From Lyngbya sp. CCAP 1446/10 (GTDB taxonomy: Bacteria > Cyanobacteriota > Cyanobacteriia > Cyanobacteriales > Microcoleaceae): a stretch of DNA of 64,000 bases. The translations under genes and the position numbers were made by a program. Shown here piece by piece: positions 37,541-45,644 of the stretch. The stretch spans positions 1-64,000 of the forward strand of contig NZ_JAIGNI010000028.1 in NCBI RefSeq assembly GCF_026130175.1, in the 5' to 3' direction. Below the pieces are notes generated by a model. That model had not been told where the DNA came from and ran no database searches. It saw only the letters and a list, made by a program, of their open reading frames with translations. Positions within the stretch are counted from its first letter, which is position 1. Every line of letters begins with the position of its first letter.

Positions 37541-37650
37541 CCCAACCCATACTCCCTACAAGAAATACAATCTTTGTGGAACAGGCCGGAAAGCCTGTTC
37601 TTGAAACAAATTAAATCTTTGTGCAACAGGCATCTTGCCTGTTCTTGAAA
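37541..37650. repeat. Tandem pair of AACAGGC...GCCTGTT hairpins
   Basis: Two nearly identical units, each starting ATCTTTGTG and ending GCCTGTTCTTGAA, lie at 37569-37604 and 37613-37648. Each contains AACAGGC and its complement GCCTGTT around a variable 6-7 base loop (CGGAAA versus ATCTT). The differing loops with kept arms suggest that the hairpin matters. It lies between ribH and an Uma2 gene. Confidence 0.65.
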
Positions 37651-37704
37651 GGGTATAAATTTGATTGAATTGCGTACTTTTAGCACCTGTAGGTAACAAA
37701 AGCG

Positions 37705-38283
37705 ATGACTGTTGTAACTGCTAAACGATTCTCGATCGAAGAATATCACCGTTTGGGAGAACTGGGATTTTTCGGCCCCGATGACCGAGTAGAATTGATT
37801 CGCGGAGAAATTATAAATATGGCTGCTAAAGGTAGGCTTCACTCTGTTTGTAACAGTCTTTTACTTCGGGAATTAGTCATTTTACTCGGAAGACTTGCTC
37901 ATTTGCGCGTACAAGAGCCGATTATTTTATTTACTACTGATAGCGAACCAGAACCTGATGTTGTTATCGGCCGAAATCGATCTGATAATTATTTATCTTC
38001 TCACCCGGAGCCTGCGGATATATTGTTGGTAATTGAGGTTTCTGATTCTACTTTAAAGTATGACCAGAGAACTAAGTTATCTCTCTATGCGGAAGCTGGG
38101 ATTTCTAATTATTGGATATTTAATTTGGTTGATAATCAACTGGAAATGTACAGCGAACCTTATCAAAAAAGACAAGGAGATTTCAATTATCGATCGCAAC
38201 GAGTTGTTCTGCCCGATGAGGCTGTTTCCATCCCTGGTTTTCCCGAATTGTCTCTGGATTTATCTTTGGTATTTCCAGCCTAA
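37705..38283 (+). CDS. Uma2 family (DUF820) putative nuclease
   Basis: Uma2/DUF820 proteins have a PD-(D/E)XK nuclease fold and are greatly expanded in cyanobacteria; the biological role is unsettled. The 192-residue product shows the family's FSIEEYHRLGELG start, VELIRGEIINM near 30, PEPDVVIG near 85 with the catalytic Asp, and LLVIEVSDSTLKYDQRTK near 102-120, where Glu and Lys complete the motif. YAEAGISNYWIFNLV near 125 is also typical. A second family member follows 215 bp downstream but is only distantly similar. Confidence 0.88.
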   Translation: MTVVTAKRFSIEEYHRLGELGFFGPDDRVELIRGEIINMAAKGRLHSVCNSLLLRELVILLGRLAHLRVQEPIILFTTDSEPEPDVVIGRNRSDNYLSSHPEPADILLVIEVSDSTLKYDQRTKLSLYAEAGISNYWIFNLVDNQLEMYSEPYQKRQGDFNYRSQRVVLPDEAVSIPGFPELSLDLSLVFPA

Positions 38284-38497
38284 TTTAAAAATACGATACA
38301 ATCGCTCACAACGATCGATCGCGTAGATACTGATTTCTGATTCAGTCGATCGGTGCGATCGGTCTTTTGAAATTCTGGATATGCTAAAATAGCAGACTTC
38401 ACTTCCTATGTCAAGCTTTAGCAGCATCGATGCTGCCAAGCCTTGTGTAATATTTGAGCTTTCCGCATACTAATCACCAGACAGAGGAAACCACAAC

Positions 38498-39133
38498 ATG
38501 ATCCAAACCATATCCAAAACAATCACGTTTGATGAGTTCGTTGCTTGGTATCCAGAGAACTCTGTCCATAAGTACGAACTACACAATGGAGTAATTGTTG
38601 AAATGCCTTTAGGAACAAGCCACCATTCCCGTGTTATAGGTTTTACGCGGGACGAAATTAGCGCAGAAATCAGGCGACTGAAATTGCCTTGCTTTATTCC
38701 TGGTGTTTACCTGCTTAAACCCACTCGCGATGAGGCAGGCTATCAGCCCGATGTAATTGTCTTGGACGAAGTTGCTCTCGCAAACGAACCACGCTGGGAG
38801 AGGGAATCCATCATCACGATGGGCGCTTCTGTACGGCTAGCTGTAGAGGTCGTTAGCACCAATTGGCAAAATGATTACCTAGTTAAAGTAGCTGATTATG
38901 AAAGATTAGGTATCCCGGAATATTGGGTTGTGGATTATGCTGCTTTGGGCGGCAGACGCTTCATTGGCAATCCGAAAAAACCTACTATTTCGGTTTACCA
39001 GTTGGTTGACGGGGAATATCAAATCAAGCAGTTTCAGGGAGATGACACAGTTGAGTCGCTGGCGTTTCCAGAGTTGAGGTTGACTGTCGAGCAGATTTTT
39101 AGAGCCGGTTTGCCTGCAATTGAGCCGACTTAG
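38498..39133 (+). CDS. Uma2 family (DUF820) putative nuclease, second copy
   Basis: The 211-residue product carries the same PD-(D/E)XK fold markers: VHKYELHNGVIVEMPLG near 25, GYQPDVIVLDE near 78, LAVEVVSTNWQNDYLVKVADY near 112 and YERLGIPEYWVVDYAALGG near 132. The Asp, Glu and Lys positions of the active site are all present. Its low similarity to the upstream Uma2 gene argues against recent tandem duplication. It is preceded by AGAGGAAACC. The family is sometimes linked to mobile DNA or restriction; no such system is visible here. Confidence 0.88.
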   Translation: MIQTISKTITFDEFVAWYPENSVHKYELHNGVIVEMPLGTSHHSRVIGFTRDEISAEIRRLKLPCFIPGVYLLKPTRDEAGYQPDVIVLDEVALANEPRWERESIITMGASVRLAVEVVSTNWQNDYLVKVADYERLGIPEYWVVDYAALGGRRFIGNPKKPTISVYQLVDGEYQIKQFQGDDTVESLAFPELRLTVEQIFRAGLPAIEPT

Positions 39134-39150
39134 AACGAATAGGGCGATCG

Positions 39151-39261
39151 GATATAGCCTTTTTCAGAAAGATGAGGTATGCCGAGGTATCCTGTAACCC
39201 TTACAGTGTAATGCTTTTTATGGCAAAATTTGTACCTCACCTTTTAGAGAAAGGCTATATC
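39151..39261. mobile_element. MITE-like element with 29-bp terminal inverted repeats
   Basis: The left end 39151-39179 (GATATAGCCTTTTTCAG...GAGGTA) is the near-complement of the right end 39233-39261 (TACCTCACC...GGCTATATC), with about four mismatches. The 53-bp centre has no gene. TA lies at both ends, as in IS630/Tc1-type mobile elements. It sits between the second Uma2 gene and the antitoxin-like orphan. Confidence 0.6.
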
Positions 39262-39366
39262 ACAAGGATATCAAATGGGGCGGGAAAGAACACCAATTCA
39301 AGGAAAATGTGTCTTCAATACGAGCTATAATAGTTGGGTAACGTTGGGGTAAGTAAAAAAACTAAC

Positions 39367-39606
39367 ATGAATCAAACTTCTACAGTTACGATCGGCGATA
39401 CATTTTATCAAATCCTCGCAGAACTCTCTGCAAGCTCTGGAAAATCAATCCAAGCAGTTCTCGAACAAGCAATCGAACAATACCGAAGACAACAGTTTTT
39501 AGAAGCAGCCAACCAAGCTTATCTTGATCTACGCAATAACTCCGAAGCTTGGCAAGAAGAACTTGAAGAACGATCGGTCTGGGATATCACTTTAGTTGAC
39601 AGTTGA
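39367..39606 (+). CDS. Antitoxin-like ribbon-helix-helix protein, probably truncated orphan
   Basis: The 79-residue product, from the ATG at 39367, resembles cyanobacterial RHH-type antitoxins. A beta strand STVTIGDTFYQ is followed by helices with LAELSASSGKSIQAVLEQ and AIEQYRRQQFLEAAN. Such proteins usually end a few residues later and are followed at once by a PemK/MazF-type toxin. Here the end reads VWDITLVDS and its last codons and stop are made by the intergenic heptamer GTTGACAGTTGACAG. No toxin follows; rimO is next. I infer that a repeat or deletion removed the original end and partner. Confidence 0.65.
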   Translation: MNQTSTVTIGDTFYQILAELSASSGKSIQAVLEQAIEQYRRQQFLEAANQAYLDLRNNSEAWQEELEERSVWDITLVDS

Positions 39607-39738
39607 CAGTAGTAAAAACCCGGTTTGTTTGGTTGTGATGCGTAATTCCCGGATCAAATTCACGCAACCTTGCAATTTTTGAAATTGTGTGATATCATAA
39701 AACGTTCTTAGAAATATCGCAACAGCAAATATTACTTC

Positions 39739-41055
39739 ATGGCAACGAAGCCAACGATCGCATTTACGCACCTCGGCTGCGAAAAAAATCGCATCGATAC
39801 CGAACACATGATTGGCTTGCTGGCTCAAGCGGGCTATCAAGTAGATTCTAATGAAGAATTAGCCGATTATGTTGTAGTCAATACTTGCAGTTTTATCCAA
39901 GCTGCGCGAGAAGAGTCAGTCCGCACTTTGGTCGAATTGGCAGAAGCTAATAAAAAAGTAGTCATCACTGGCTGCATGGCACAGCATTTTCAGCAGCAAT
40001 TGCTCGACGAATTGCCGGAAGCAGTCGCAATTGTCGGCACTGGCGATTATCATAAAATAGTCGATGTGATGGAACAGGTGGAAAAGGGCGATCGAGTTTC
40101 CCTCGTCTCTAACGAACCTACTTACATCGCTGACGAAACGACTCCCCGCTATCGCACGACATCGGAAGGTGTCGCCTATCTGCGGATAGCAGAAGGCTGT
40201 GACTACCGCTGTGCATTTTGCATTATCCCGCACTTGCGCGGAAATCAACGATCGCGCACGATCGAATCTATTGTCGCCGAAGCTAAGCAATTAGCATCGG
40301 AAGGTGTCAAAGAAATTATCTTAATTTCTCAAATTACCACCAACTACGGCAAAGATATCTATGGTGAACCGAAGCTAGCCGAACTGCTGCGCGCTTTGGG
40401 TGAAGTAGATGTACCCTGGATTCGGATGCACTACGCCTATCCTACAGGTTTGACTCCGCAAGTTGTGGCGGCAATCTGCGAAACGCCCAACGTTTTGCCA
40501 TATTTGGATTTACCTCTGCAACACTCGCACCCGGAAATTCTGCGGGCGATGAACAGACCTTTTCAAGCTGGGATTAATGATGCTATAGTCGATCGGCTCA
40601 AAGCAGCAATTCCCAACGCCGTGATGCGAACAACTTTTATTGTTGGCTTCCCCGGCGAAACCGACGAACACGCAGCACACTTGCTGGAATTTGTCAAGCG
40701 CCACGAATTCGATCACGTCGGAGTATTCACATTTTCCGCCGAAGAAGGTACTCCAGCCTTCAGCTTGCCAAATCAACTGCCAGCAGAAAAAATGGAAATT
40801 TGGCGCGATTCGGTAATGGCGGCACAACAACCTATATCATTGAAGAAGAATCAAGAATCTGTCGGTCAGGTAGTTGATGTCCTGATAGAACAAGAACAGC
40901 CAGAGACAGGTGAGTTGATTGGTAGATCCGCCAGATTTTCCCCAGAAGTAGATGGACTCGTCTATGTGACAGGAGAAGCACGGCTGGGATCGATCGTACC
41001 TGTGAAAATTACGAGTTCAGATGTCTACGACCTCTACGGTCAAGTAGAAGTATAG
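39739..41055 (+). CDS. rimO: Ribosomal protein S12 methylthiotransferase RimO
   Basis: RimO is a radical-SAM enzyme that adds a methylthio group to an Asp of ribosomal protein S12. The 438-residue product has the N-terminal UPF0004 domain with three cluster cysteines ([14 protein letters not shown] near 12, [13 protein letters not shown] near 49, ITGCMAQ near 79). The radical-SAM motif CxxxCxxC is in [15 protein letters not shown] near 154. A TRAM domain occupies about 372-438. The signature [12 protein letters not shown] separates it from MiaB. It is intact and full length. A decayed transposon end begins directly after its stop. Confidence 0.96.
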   Translation: MATKPTIAFTHLGCEKNRIDTEHMIGLLAQAGYQVDSNEELADYVVVNTCSFIQAAREESVRTLVELAEANKKVVITGCMAQHFQQQLLDELPEAVAIVGTGDYHKIVDVMEQVEKGDRVSLVSNEPTYIADETTPRYRTTSEGVAYLRIAEGCDYRCAFCIIPHLRGNQRSRTIESIVAEAKQLASEGVKEIILISQITTNYGKDIYGEPKLAELLRALGEVDVPWIRMHYAYPTGLTPQVVAAICETPNVLPYLDLPLQHSHPEILRAMNRPFQAGINDAIVDRLKAAIPNAVMRTTFIVGFPGETDEHAAHLLEFVKRHEFDHVGVFTFSAEEGTPAFSLPNQLPAEKMEIWRDSVMAAQQPISLKKNQESVGQVVDVLIEQEQPETGELIGRSARFSPEVDGLVYVTGEARLGSIVPVKITSSDVYDLYGQVEV

Positions 41056-41425
41056 CTCGAACTGTCCCGCCCGCCAAAGCAGCATCAGCCCCGCGCTAAG
41101 AGTGTAGCCTCGCGTCGGGATGAGTGCCAGTGAGTTGACGATTCCACTCCCGCGAGTCGAATTCCAAGCCGTGCTGTGGAACAGCGACGGGGTGGATGAG
41201 GAAACGAGCAATTCTTCTGATAAAATTGGTACATCTTGACAACCAATGCCGTAAGCGAAAACCAAGCTCATAGGTACGTGTTGCCAGAAAAAGTATGGGT
41301 CTTGGGAACCAGGACTCCTGCCCTTGGAGGCAATGTAAGACCAATAGAATTACGGAGTTCTGGCGGCTGTTGCCAATGAATTGGGAAGCCCGTGCTGTAC
41401 CGCAGGTCACCGTCGGGTAGTTCAC
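41056..41425 (+). mobile_element. Decayed IS200/IS605 (IS1341-like) right end with omegaRNA-like 3' structure
   Basis: The stretch reads like the last part of a tnpB gene plus the right end of such an element. The final segment (41371-41425) contains GGAAGCCCGTGCTGTACCGC and closes with GTCGGGTAGTTCAC, resembling the 3' scaffold hairpin of TnpB omegaRNAs and the right-end hairpin of IS200/IS605 elements. Upstream, a frame reading EFQAVLWNSDGVDEETSN resembles TnpB C-termini but has stops. No tnpB body or tnpA is present. The match is from memory of cyanobacterial elements and needs a search. Confidence 0.5.
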
Positions 41426-41429
41426 TGTT

Positions 41430-41987
41430 TTGTTTCTGAATGTAAAGAGTTATGCTAATATAAAGTCAGAAACCAGCGGGGATGATTTGAGATTGCTTCG
41501 CCGTCCGCCCTACACCACAACGGTATCCCGAAAGAGTGTTGAGATGGATAGGCGGTAACGGTCGCTGCATCCCCTGTTGAATCCCGCAGGCGACGGATTG
41601 CGGGATAGCGCCTGAACTAACAAACCTGTAACTACTAATATGTAGTGCAGTTCAGTGGGGCTGGTCATCATCCTCACTATAAAATGCCCTAGAGAGAAAG
41701 CTTGCAAGTACCTCAAAGGAAGTCCAATGTACTATTTTAAGAATGTTGGAAGTCGATAACCCGATCGCTGGCGGTTGGTATCGGTGATGTCACAAAATCA
41801 AAGACGGCTGTCGAATCGGTAAATTTAGTCACCATCGACGGAGCTGCCCTATACTCGATTGCTATTTAAAAAGGTGCGCGCAGGCGCAGCACCGTACAGA
41901 ACTCATAATGAGTTCCTGCCTTATAGCAGAAATCCGCATCCGAGTTGGGCAACTTAGAAGGCTAAGGACTCGTTATTAGGAGCATTA
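41430..41987 (+). promoter_or_regulatory. Long leader region of the crhR-type helicase gene
   Basis: About 560 bp without a gene precedes the helicase. ATCCCGCA (41581-41588) pairs with TGCGGGAT (41599-41606), and the overlapping CAGGCG (41587-41592) pairs with CGCCTG (41609-41614). These stems compete or form a pseudoknot. Another hairpin, GGTGCGCG with CGCAGCACC, lies near 41873-41894. RNA-helicase genes of this type are cold- and redox-regulated in Synechocystis, so a regulatory leader is plausible but not shown. Confidence 0.4.
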
Positions 41988-43460
41988 ATGAATTTATTGT
42001 TTGAAGGCTTGGGTCTTTCGGAAGAACTCGTTCTCCATCTGGAAACACTCGGCTTTACAGAACCTACTCCCATCCAAGTACAAGCCATTCCACACCTGTT
42101 AGCAGGTCGCGATGTTGTGGGTCAAGCCCAAACAGGAACTGGCAAAACGGCAGCATTTTCGTTGCCCATCTTGGAGCGGATTGATTTAGATGTAACTGCG
42201 GTGCAAGCATTGGTGCTGACACCGACTCGCGAATTGGCGATGCAGGTAACTGAAGCCATCCGCGATTTGAGCGGTATCAGCAGCGACGGCCCGGTAAAAG
42301 TCGGTCGCTCTCTGCAAGTTCTGACGGTGTACGGTGGTCAATCGATCGATCGCCAAATGCAGCGTTTGAAGCGCGGCGTTCACATCGTTGTCGGTACACC
42401 CGGACGCATACTAGATATGCTGAGCCGCGGCAGCCTGAAACTAGACAAGGTAAAATGGCTGGTTTTGGATGAAGCTGACGAAATGCTGAGCATGGGCTTT
42501 ATCCAAGATGTGGAAAAAATCTTGGATGCTGCACCAAAAGATCGTCAAACGGCATTTTTCTCGGCGACGATGGAAGCTTCCATTCGGAAATTGGTAACGC
42601 GCCATTTGCGCAACCCAGTCAACGTCACCGTAGAACAGCCAAAAGCAACGCCGAAGCGGATTAGCCAAGGCGTGTACATGATTCCTCGCGGCTGGTCTAA
42701 GGCAAGAGCTCTACAGCCAATCCTAGAAATGGAAGACCCAGAATCTGCACTGATTTTTGTGCGGACGCGGCAGTCGGCGGCAGAACTTACTAGCCAACTG
42801 CAAGCAGCAGGTCACAGCGTTGACGAGTATCACGGTAATTTGAACCAAGCACAGCGGGAACGTTTGCTGCATCGGTTCCGCCAATGTCAGGTGCGCTGGG
42901 TAGTGGCGACTGATATTGCGGCGCGGGGTTTGGACGTGGATCACTTGACTCACGTGATTAACTATGACTTGCCCGATAGCGTAGAAAGCTACGTTCACCG
43001 GATCGGACGTACCGGCCGGGCTGGTCGCGAAGGAACTGCGATCACGTTGATTCAACCTGTTGATCGCCGCAAATTACGCTTGATTGAACGCCACGTGCGA
43101 TCGAGCTTAACGGTGAGAAACATTCCGACACGCGCCCAAATTGAAGCGCGTCAGTTGGAAAAGATGCAGGGTAAAGTTCGCGAAGCTTTGGCTGGCGAAC
43201 GGATGGCATCTTTCTTACCTCTGGTGTCTCAGTTGTCCGAAGAGTACGACGCCCACGCGATCGCCGCTGCTGCTTTGCAAATGGCCTTCGATCAAAGCCG
43301 TCCTGCTTGGATGGGTGCTGATTACGCTCAACAAGAAGATCCCCCTATTGGTGGAGAAAACAGCGTCAAGCCAATCTTGATCAAGAAGCGGGCTAAGACT
43401 GGTGCGTCGAGTAATTCTGTGGGTTCGAGCGTTCCTTCTCCCGTTCCCCAGAACAGCTAA
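41988..43460 (+). CDS. crhR: DEAD-box RNA helicase, CrhR-like
   Basis: This ATP-dependent RNA helicase unwinds RNA duplexes; the Synechocystis relative CrhR is induced by cold and by reduced electron transport. The 490-residue product has all motifs: Q motif GFTEPTPIQVQ, I AQTGTGKTAAF, Ia PTRELAMQ, Ib TPGRILD, II VLDEADEMLSMGF, III FFSATM, V ATDIAARGLDV and VI HRIGRTGRAGREG. A cyanobacterium-specific C-terminal segment (GERMASFLPLVSQLSEEYDA near 405, then AIAAAALQMAFDQS) matches CrhR closely. The tail lacks the Gly/Arg-rich RNA-binding end of Synechocystis CrhR and ends in a short Ser-rich stretch. AGGAGC precedes the ATG. Confidence 0.93.
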   Translation: MNLLFEGLGLSEELVLHLETLGFTEPTPIQVQAIPHLLAGRDVVGQAQTGTGKTAAFSLPILERIDLDVTAVQALVLTPTRELAMQVTEAIRDLSGISSDGPVKVGRSLQVLTVYGGQSIDRQMQRLKRGVHIVVGTPGRILDMLSRGSLKLDKVKWLVLDEADEMLSMGFIQDVEKILDAAPKDRQTAFFSATMEASIRKLVTRHLRNPVNVTVEQPKATPKRISQGVYMIPRGWSKARALQPILEMEDPESALIFVRTRQSAAELTSQLQAAGHSVDEYHGNLNQAQRERLLHRFRQCQVRWVVATDIAARGLDVDHLTHVINYDLPDSVESYVHRIGRTGRAGREGTAITLIQPVDRRKLRLIERHVRSSLTVRNIPTRAQIEARQLEKMQGKVREALAGERMASFLPLVSQLSEEYDAHAIAAAALQMAFDQSRPAWMGADYAQQEDPPIGGENSVKPILIKKRAKTGASSNSVGSSVPSPVPQNS

Positions 43461-43468
43461 TTAGTAGG

Positions 43469-43492
43469 GTGCGCTGAGGCGCACTTTACTTT
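43469..43492 (+). terminator. Terminator of the helicase gene
   Basis: GTGCGC (43469-43474) pairs with GCGCAC (43479-43484) around TGAG and is followed by TTTACTTT, 8 bases after the stop codon. Confidence 0.7.
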
Positions 43493-43501
43493 AAAATATG
43501 T

Positions 43502-43537
43502 GTAGAGATGCGATATCGCGTCTCTACATTGTTTTGT
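43502..43537. terminator. Second, palindromic hairpin after the helicase gene
   Basis: GTAGAGA (43502-43508) pairs with TCTCTAC (43521-43527), enclosing GCGATATCGC, so almost all 26 bases form one stem. ATTGTTTTGTTG follows. It may back up the first terminator and is also a dispersed-palindrome type common in these genomes. Confidence 0.6.
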
Positions 43538-43622
43538 TGATCTCTCTCTTCTATTCCTCTGTGTCCTCTGCGCTCTCTGCGGTTAAATCATCCAAAAACA
43601 ACCGTAAACGATGTAAATCAAT

Positions 43623-43883
43623 ATGGAAGTTAGGAATCGGACAATTTCTGTAACTAATTCTACGCTGAGCACGTTAATTGAAGAACTGGGTACTGAGTGT
43701 CAAAATGTTATTACTTTAATCCATCAGCTTCAGTTACCTGATTTGAGCGATCGACAAAAAGCTGAAATTATAGCATAGTTCATGAGTGCTGCAATTCACC
43801 TGAACCTGCACTGTGGAGAGGATTTTCAGACACTAATTGCTGAGGAAATGGCAAAATTGTCGGATGTTGATGAAGAGGATTAA
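43623..43883 (+). pseudogene. Small gene interrupted by an in-frame amber codon
   Basis: From ATG 43623 the frame encodes MEVRNRTISVTNSTL..., then LIEELGTECQNVITLI and LSDRQKAEIIA, and meets TAG at 43776-43778. The same frame continues with FMSAAIHLNLHCGEDFQTLI and EEMAKLSDVDEED to TAA at 43881-43883. A single change (for example GAG to TAG) would restore an 86-residue soluble helical protein. I do not recognise the family. It could be a pseudogene, a 51-residue short protein, or a stop that is read through. No selenocysteine- or pyrrolysine-type signal is seen. Confidence 0.55.
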
Positions 43884-43986
43884 GGAGATTTGGGCGATCG
43901 CGCTTCAGGAAAAAGCCACTCTATAAACTCACCGAAGTAAGGTGTATCGTGTGCATTGCGTACCTTATTTTTTAATATGTTTCGTA

Positions 43987-44226
43987 CTAGCCTTTACCTG
44001 ATGCTGAATACTCATAAAGTGGCACTGAACGTGCAGGTTTTATTTTTGTTTTGAGTAACTCTTCAATTTGTCGAACAGTCTTCGGTTTCAGGAGGATATC
44101 GCCGCAGAATATACAAACCTCTGCGGGAACTTTATCGATTACGACGATTTCACCTTGGTATCGAACAGCGTGAATGATTTCCCGCTCCTCATAAGTACCT
44201 GGACATCCTTGAATACTGCATTTCAT
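43987..44226 (-). CDS. YgiT-type zinc-finger protein, MqsA-like antitoxin
   Basis: The 79-residue product has the N-terminal zinc site of YgiT/MqsA proteins, with Cys pairs in KCSIQGCPGTYEE and VCIFCGDILLKPK. A partial helix PKTVRQIEELLKTKIK follows, but the DNA-binding HTH domain of full MqsA is missing. In cyanobacteria such short proteins are usually paired with a DUF4258 protein as a toxin-antitoxin-like module. That gene lies directly upstream and overlaps it by ATGA. AGGAGG precedes the ATG. Confidence 0.85.
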   Translation of the reverse strand: MKCSIQGCPGTYEEREIIHAVRYQGEIVVIDKVPAEVCIFCGDILLKPKTVRQIEELLKTKIKPARSVPLYEYSASGKG

Positions 44227-44564
44227 TCTAATTGCCTCCTAGTGGTGGGAGTTATCCATTTGGGCAGTTTTGGCTCATAAACCGTGATAATAATCAGTAA
44301 CGGTTGGACAGTAGTACAGACAATGTGCAAGGGACGACTATCTTGAGAAAAACCGCCGAATAAACAGCAAGCACCGCGCTGATGTTGAGGATAGTTTTCT
44401 AACAGTTGACCTCTAACTAATGCTTGAATTACTTGATCTAGTGTAATGTTTTCCTCAAGCATCTCTTGCTGTGCGTGGAGAGTCAAGCGAAGGTTATCTG
44501 CCCCGGCTTGAAAGCGTATTCGCTCCTGTACTGCCTCTAAATTAGTCGGCTCAAACTCACTCAC
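44223..44564 (-). CDS. DUF4258 protein, putative toxin partner of YgiT-type gene
   Basis: The 113-residue product has the DUF4258 pattern: LRLTLHAQQEMLEENITLDQV near 25-45, ALVRGQLLENYPQHQRGACC near 48 and HIVCTTVQPLLIIITVYEP near 79. DUF4258 belongs with small RelE/BrnT-like folds often found as toxins, so a ribonuclease-type toxin is inferred, not shown. It starts with GTG at 44564 and overlaps the downstream YgiT-type gene by 4 bp, so the two are coupled. The N-terminal 15 residues are extra. Confidence 0.82.
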   Translation of the reverse strand: MSEFEPTNLEAVQERIRFQAGADNLRLTLHAQQEMLEENITLDQVIQALVRGQLLENYPQHQRGACCLFGGFSQDSRPLHIVCTTVQPLLIIITVYEPKLPKWITPTTRRQLE

Positions 44565-44764
44565 GAAAGACAGAGATTAAAAACACTAATATTATACTAT
44601 TTGATTGGGGGCGATCGCCCGGAGGCTGAACTAAGCCCGATCGCGCATCAAGAAAAAGCCCTCCAGTCAACTCACCGAAAGGCTGAAAATTCTCATAAAT
44701 AAGCAGGGCTGAAGTCCGAACGATCGAACCTGTACGCGGGATTTTGGGACTATTGTGTAATATT

Positions 44765-45325
44765 TTAGTTGAGCTGCGTGCCGATAATAATCTTTTGCAC
44801 GCGATCGCCCTTAAGTTCCAAAACCAAATTAGAAGCCTTTTGATCGTTGCTGTAAGTCAACCGAGTCACTTCACCCTGCACAGATTGCGACCCATAACTG
44901 TAAGTTTTAACAATTTTTTTGCTGTTATCTCCTACCTTAATCCCATCAATTGTCACGAACTTGGGATTGGTAGTAGAAATTAAATAAACTTTGCCATCCC
45001 AGGCTGCTACTGTCAATTTTGAGTAGGTTAGCGTGCGAATCTTGCCACCGATCGCCTTACCGCCCGGTTTAGTTTCGTCGCGCTGCGGTTTTCCCAACTT
45101 ACGTTTTGCCTCATCTACAGACATCCCCAACCGCACGCCGCCAATCCCCAAGCGCGAATAGTCGATCGCCGCCGGCGTTTGTGTCGCGCCCAACATTCTT
45201 TCTAAAGCGACAACAGTTTGATTCATCGCGGGAATCGGGCGAACTAAAGCAGCAAATCCTAAGCTAGAAATTGCCAGATTAATCATGATGCCAACGACGG
45301 CTGTTGTCACAAACAATTTTACCAT
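44765..45325 (-). CDS. Exported protein with two BamE/SmpA-like segments, function unknown
   Basis: The 186-residue product has a signal-like N-terminus (VKLFVTTAVVGIMINLAISS) and probable cleavage near 25-33. Two related segments follow: IGGVRLGMSVDEAKRKLGKPQ near 80 and IDGIKVGDNSKKIVKTYSYGS near 130. These resemble the G-x-S-x-x-x-V-x-x-x-L/Y-G motif of SmpA/OmlA-type (BamE-like) folds. I do not recognise a specific family. It is a single gene between the YgiT pair and the divergent bciB. Confidence 0.7.
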   Translation of the reverse strand: MVKLFVTTAVVGIMINLAISSLGFAALVRPIPAMNQTVVALERMLGATQTPAAIDYSRLGIGGVRLGMSVDEAKRKLGKPQRDETKPGGKAIGGKIRTLTYSKLTVAAWDGKVYLISTTNPKFVTIDGIKVGDNSKKIVKTYSYGSQSVQGEVTRLTYSNDQKASNLVLELKGDRVQKIIIGTQLN

Positions 45326-45644
45326 TTTTTTATACCTTTATTTGGCAGTAGATTCCTGCAATATCCTGTTATATCCGGATAAATATAATGATTGCGGGCG
45401 AATACAATTCGCTCTTACACAGCCCAAGCCCGCCTGCGAGGACTAAAACAGTAACAATATTCATCCCCAAAAATATAACATAGAGAAACCAGGTTTCTGT
45501 AGGGGGCGTACCCCCGTGTCCGCCTTGATTCGGTGTTTCTGAATACCAAACAAAGTTTTAGGTTTAATTAGCGCGACTACTGAATCGCCGGAATTGGTGT
45601 GATATCCTAACAAAAGGCGTTTCTCCATAAAATCCGCAATTTAG
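45326..45644. other. Divergent spacer upstream of bciB
   Basis: About 320 bp that must hold promoters for both flanking genes. AGAAACCAGGTTTCTGTAGGGG at 45483-45504 is a half-copy of the dispersed AGAAACC-type palindrome. Nothing else is recognised. Confidence 0.45.

Noticed and set aside
36925-37842. 305-codon open frame on the minus strand across ribH and the start of the Uma2 gene
   Set aside because: It lies opposite two well-recognised genes, has His/Asn/Ser-rich composition typical of antisense frames, and resembles no known protein.
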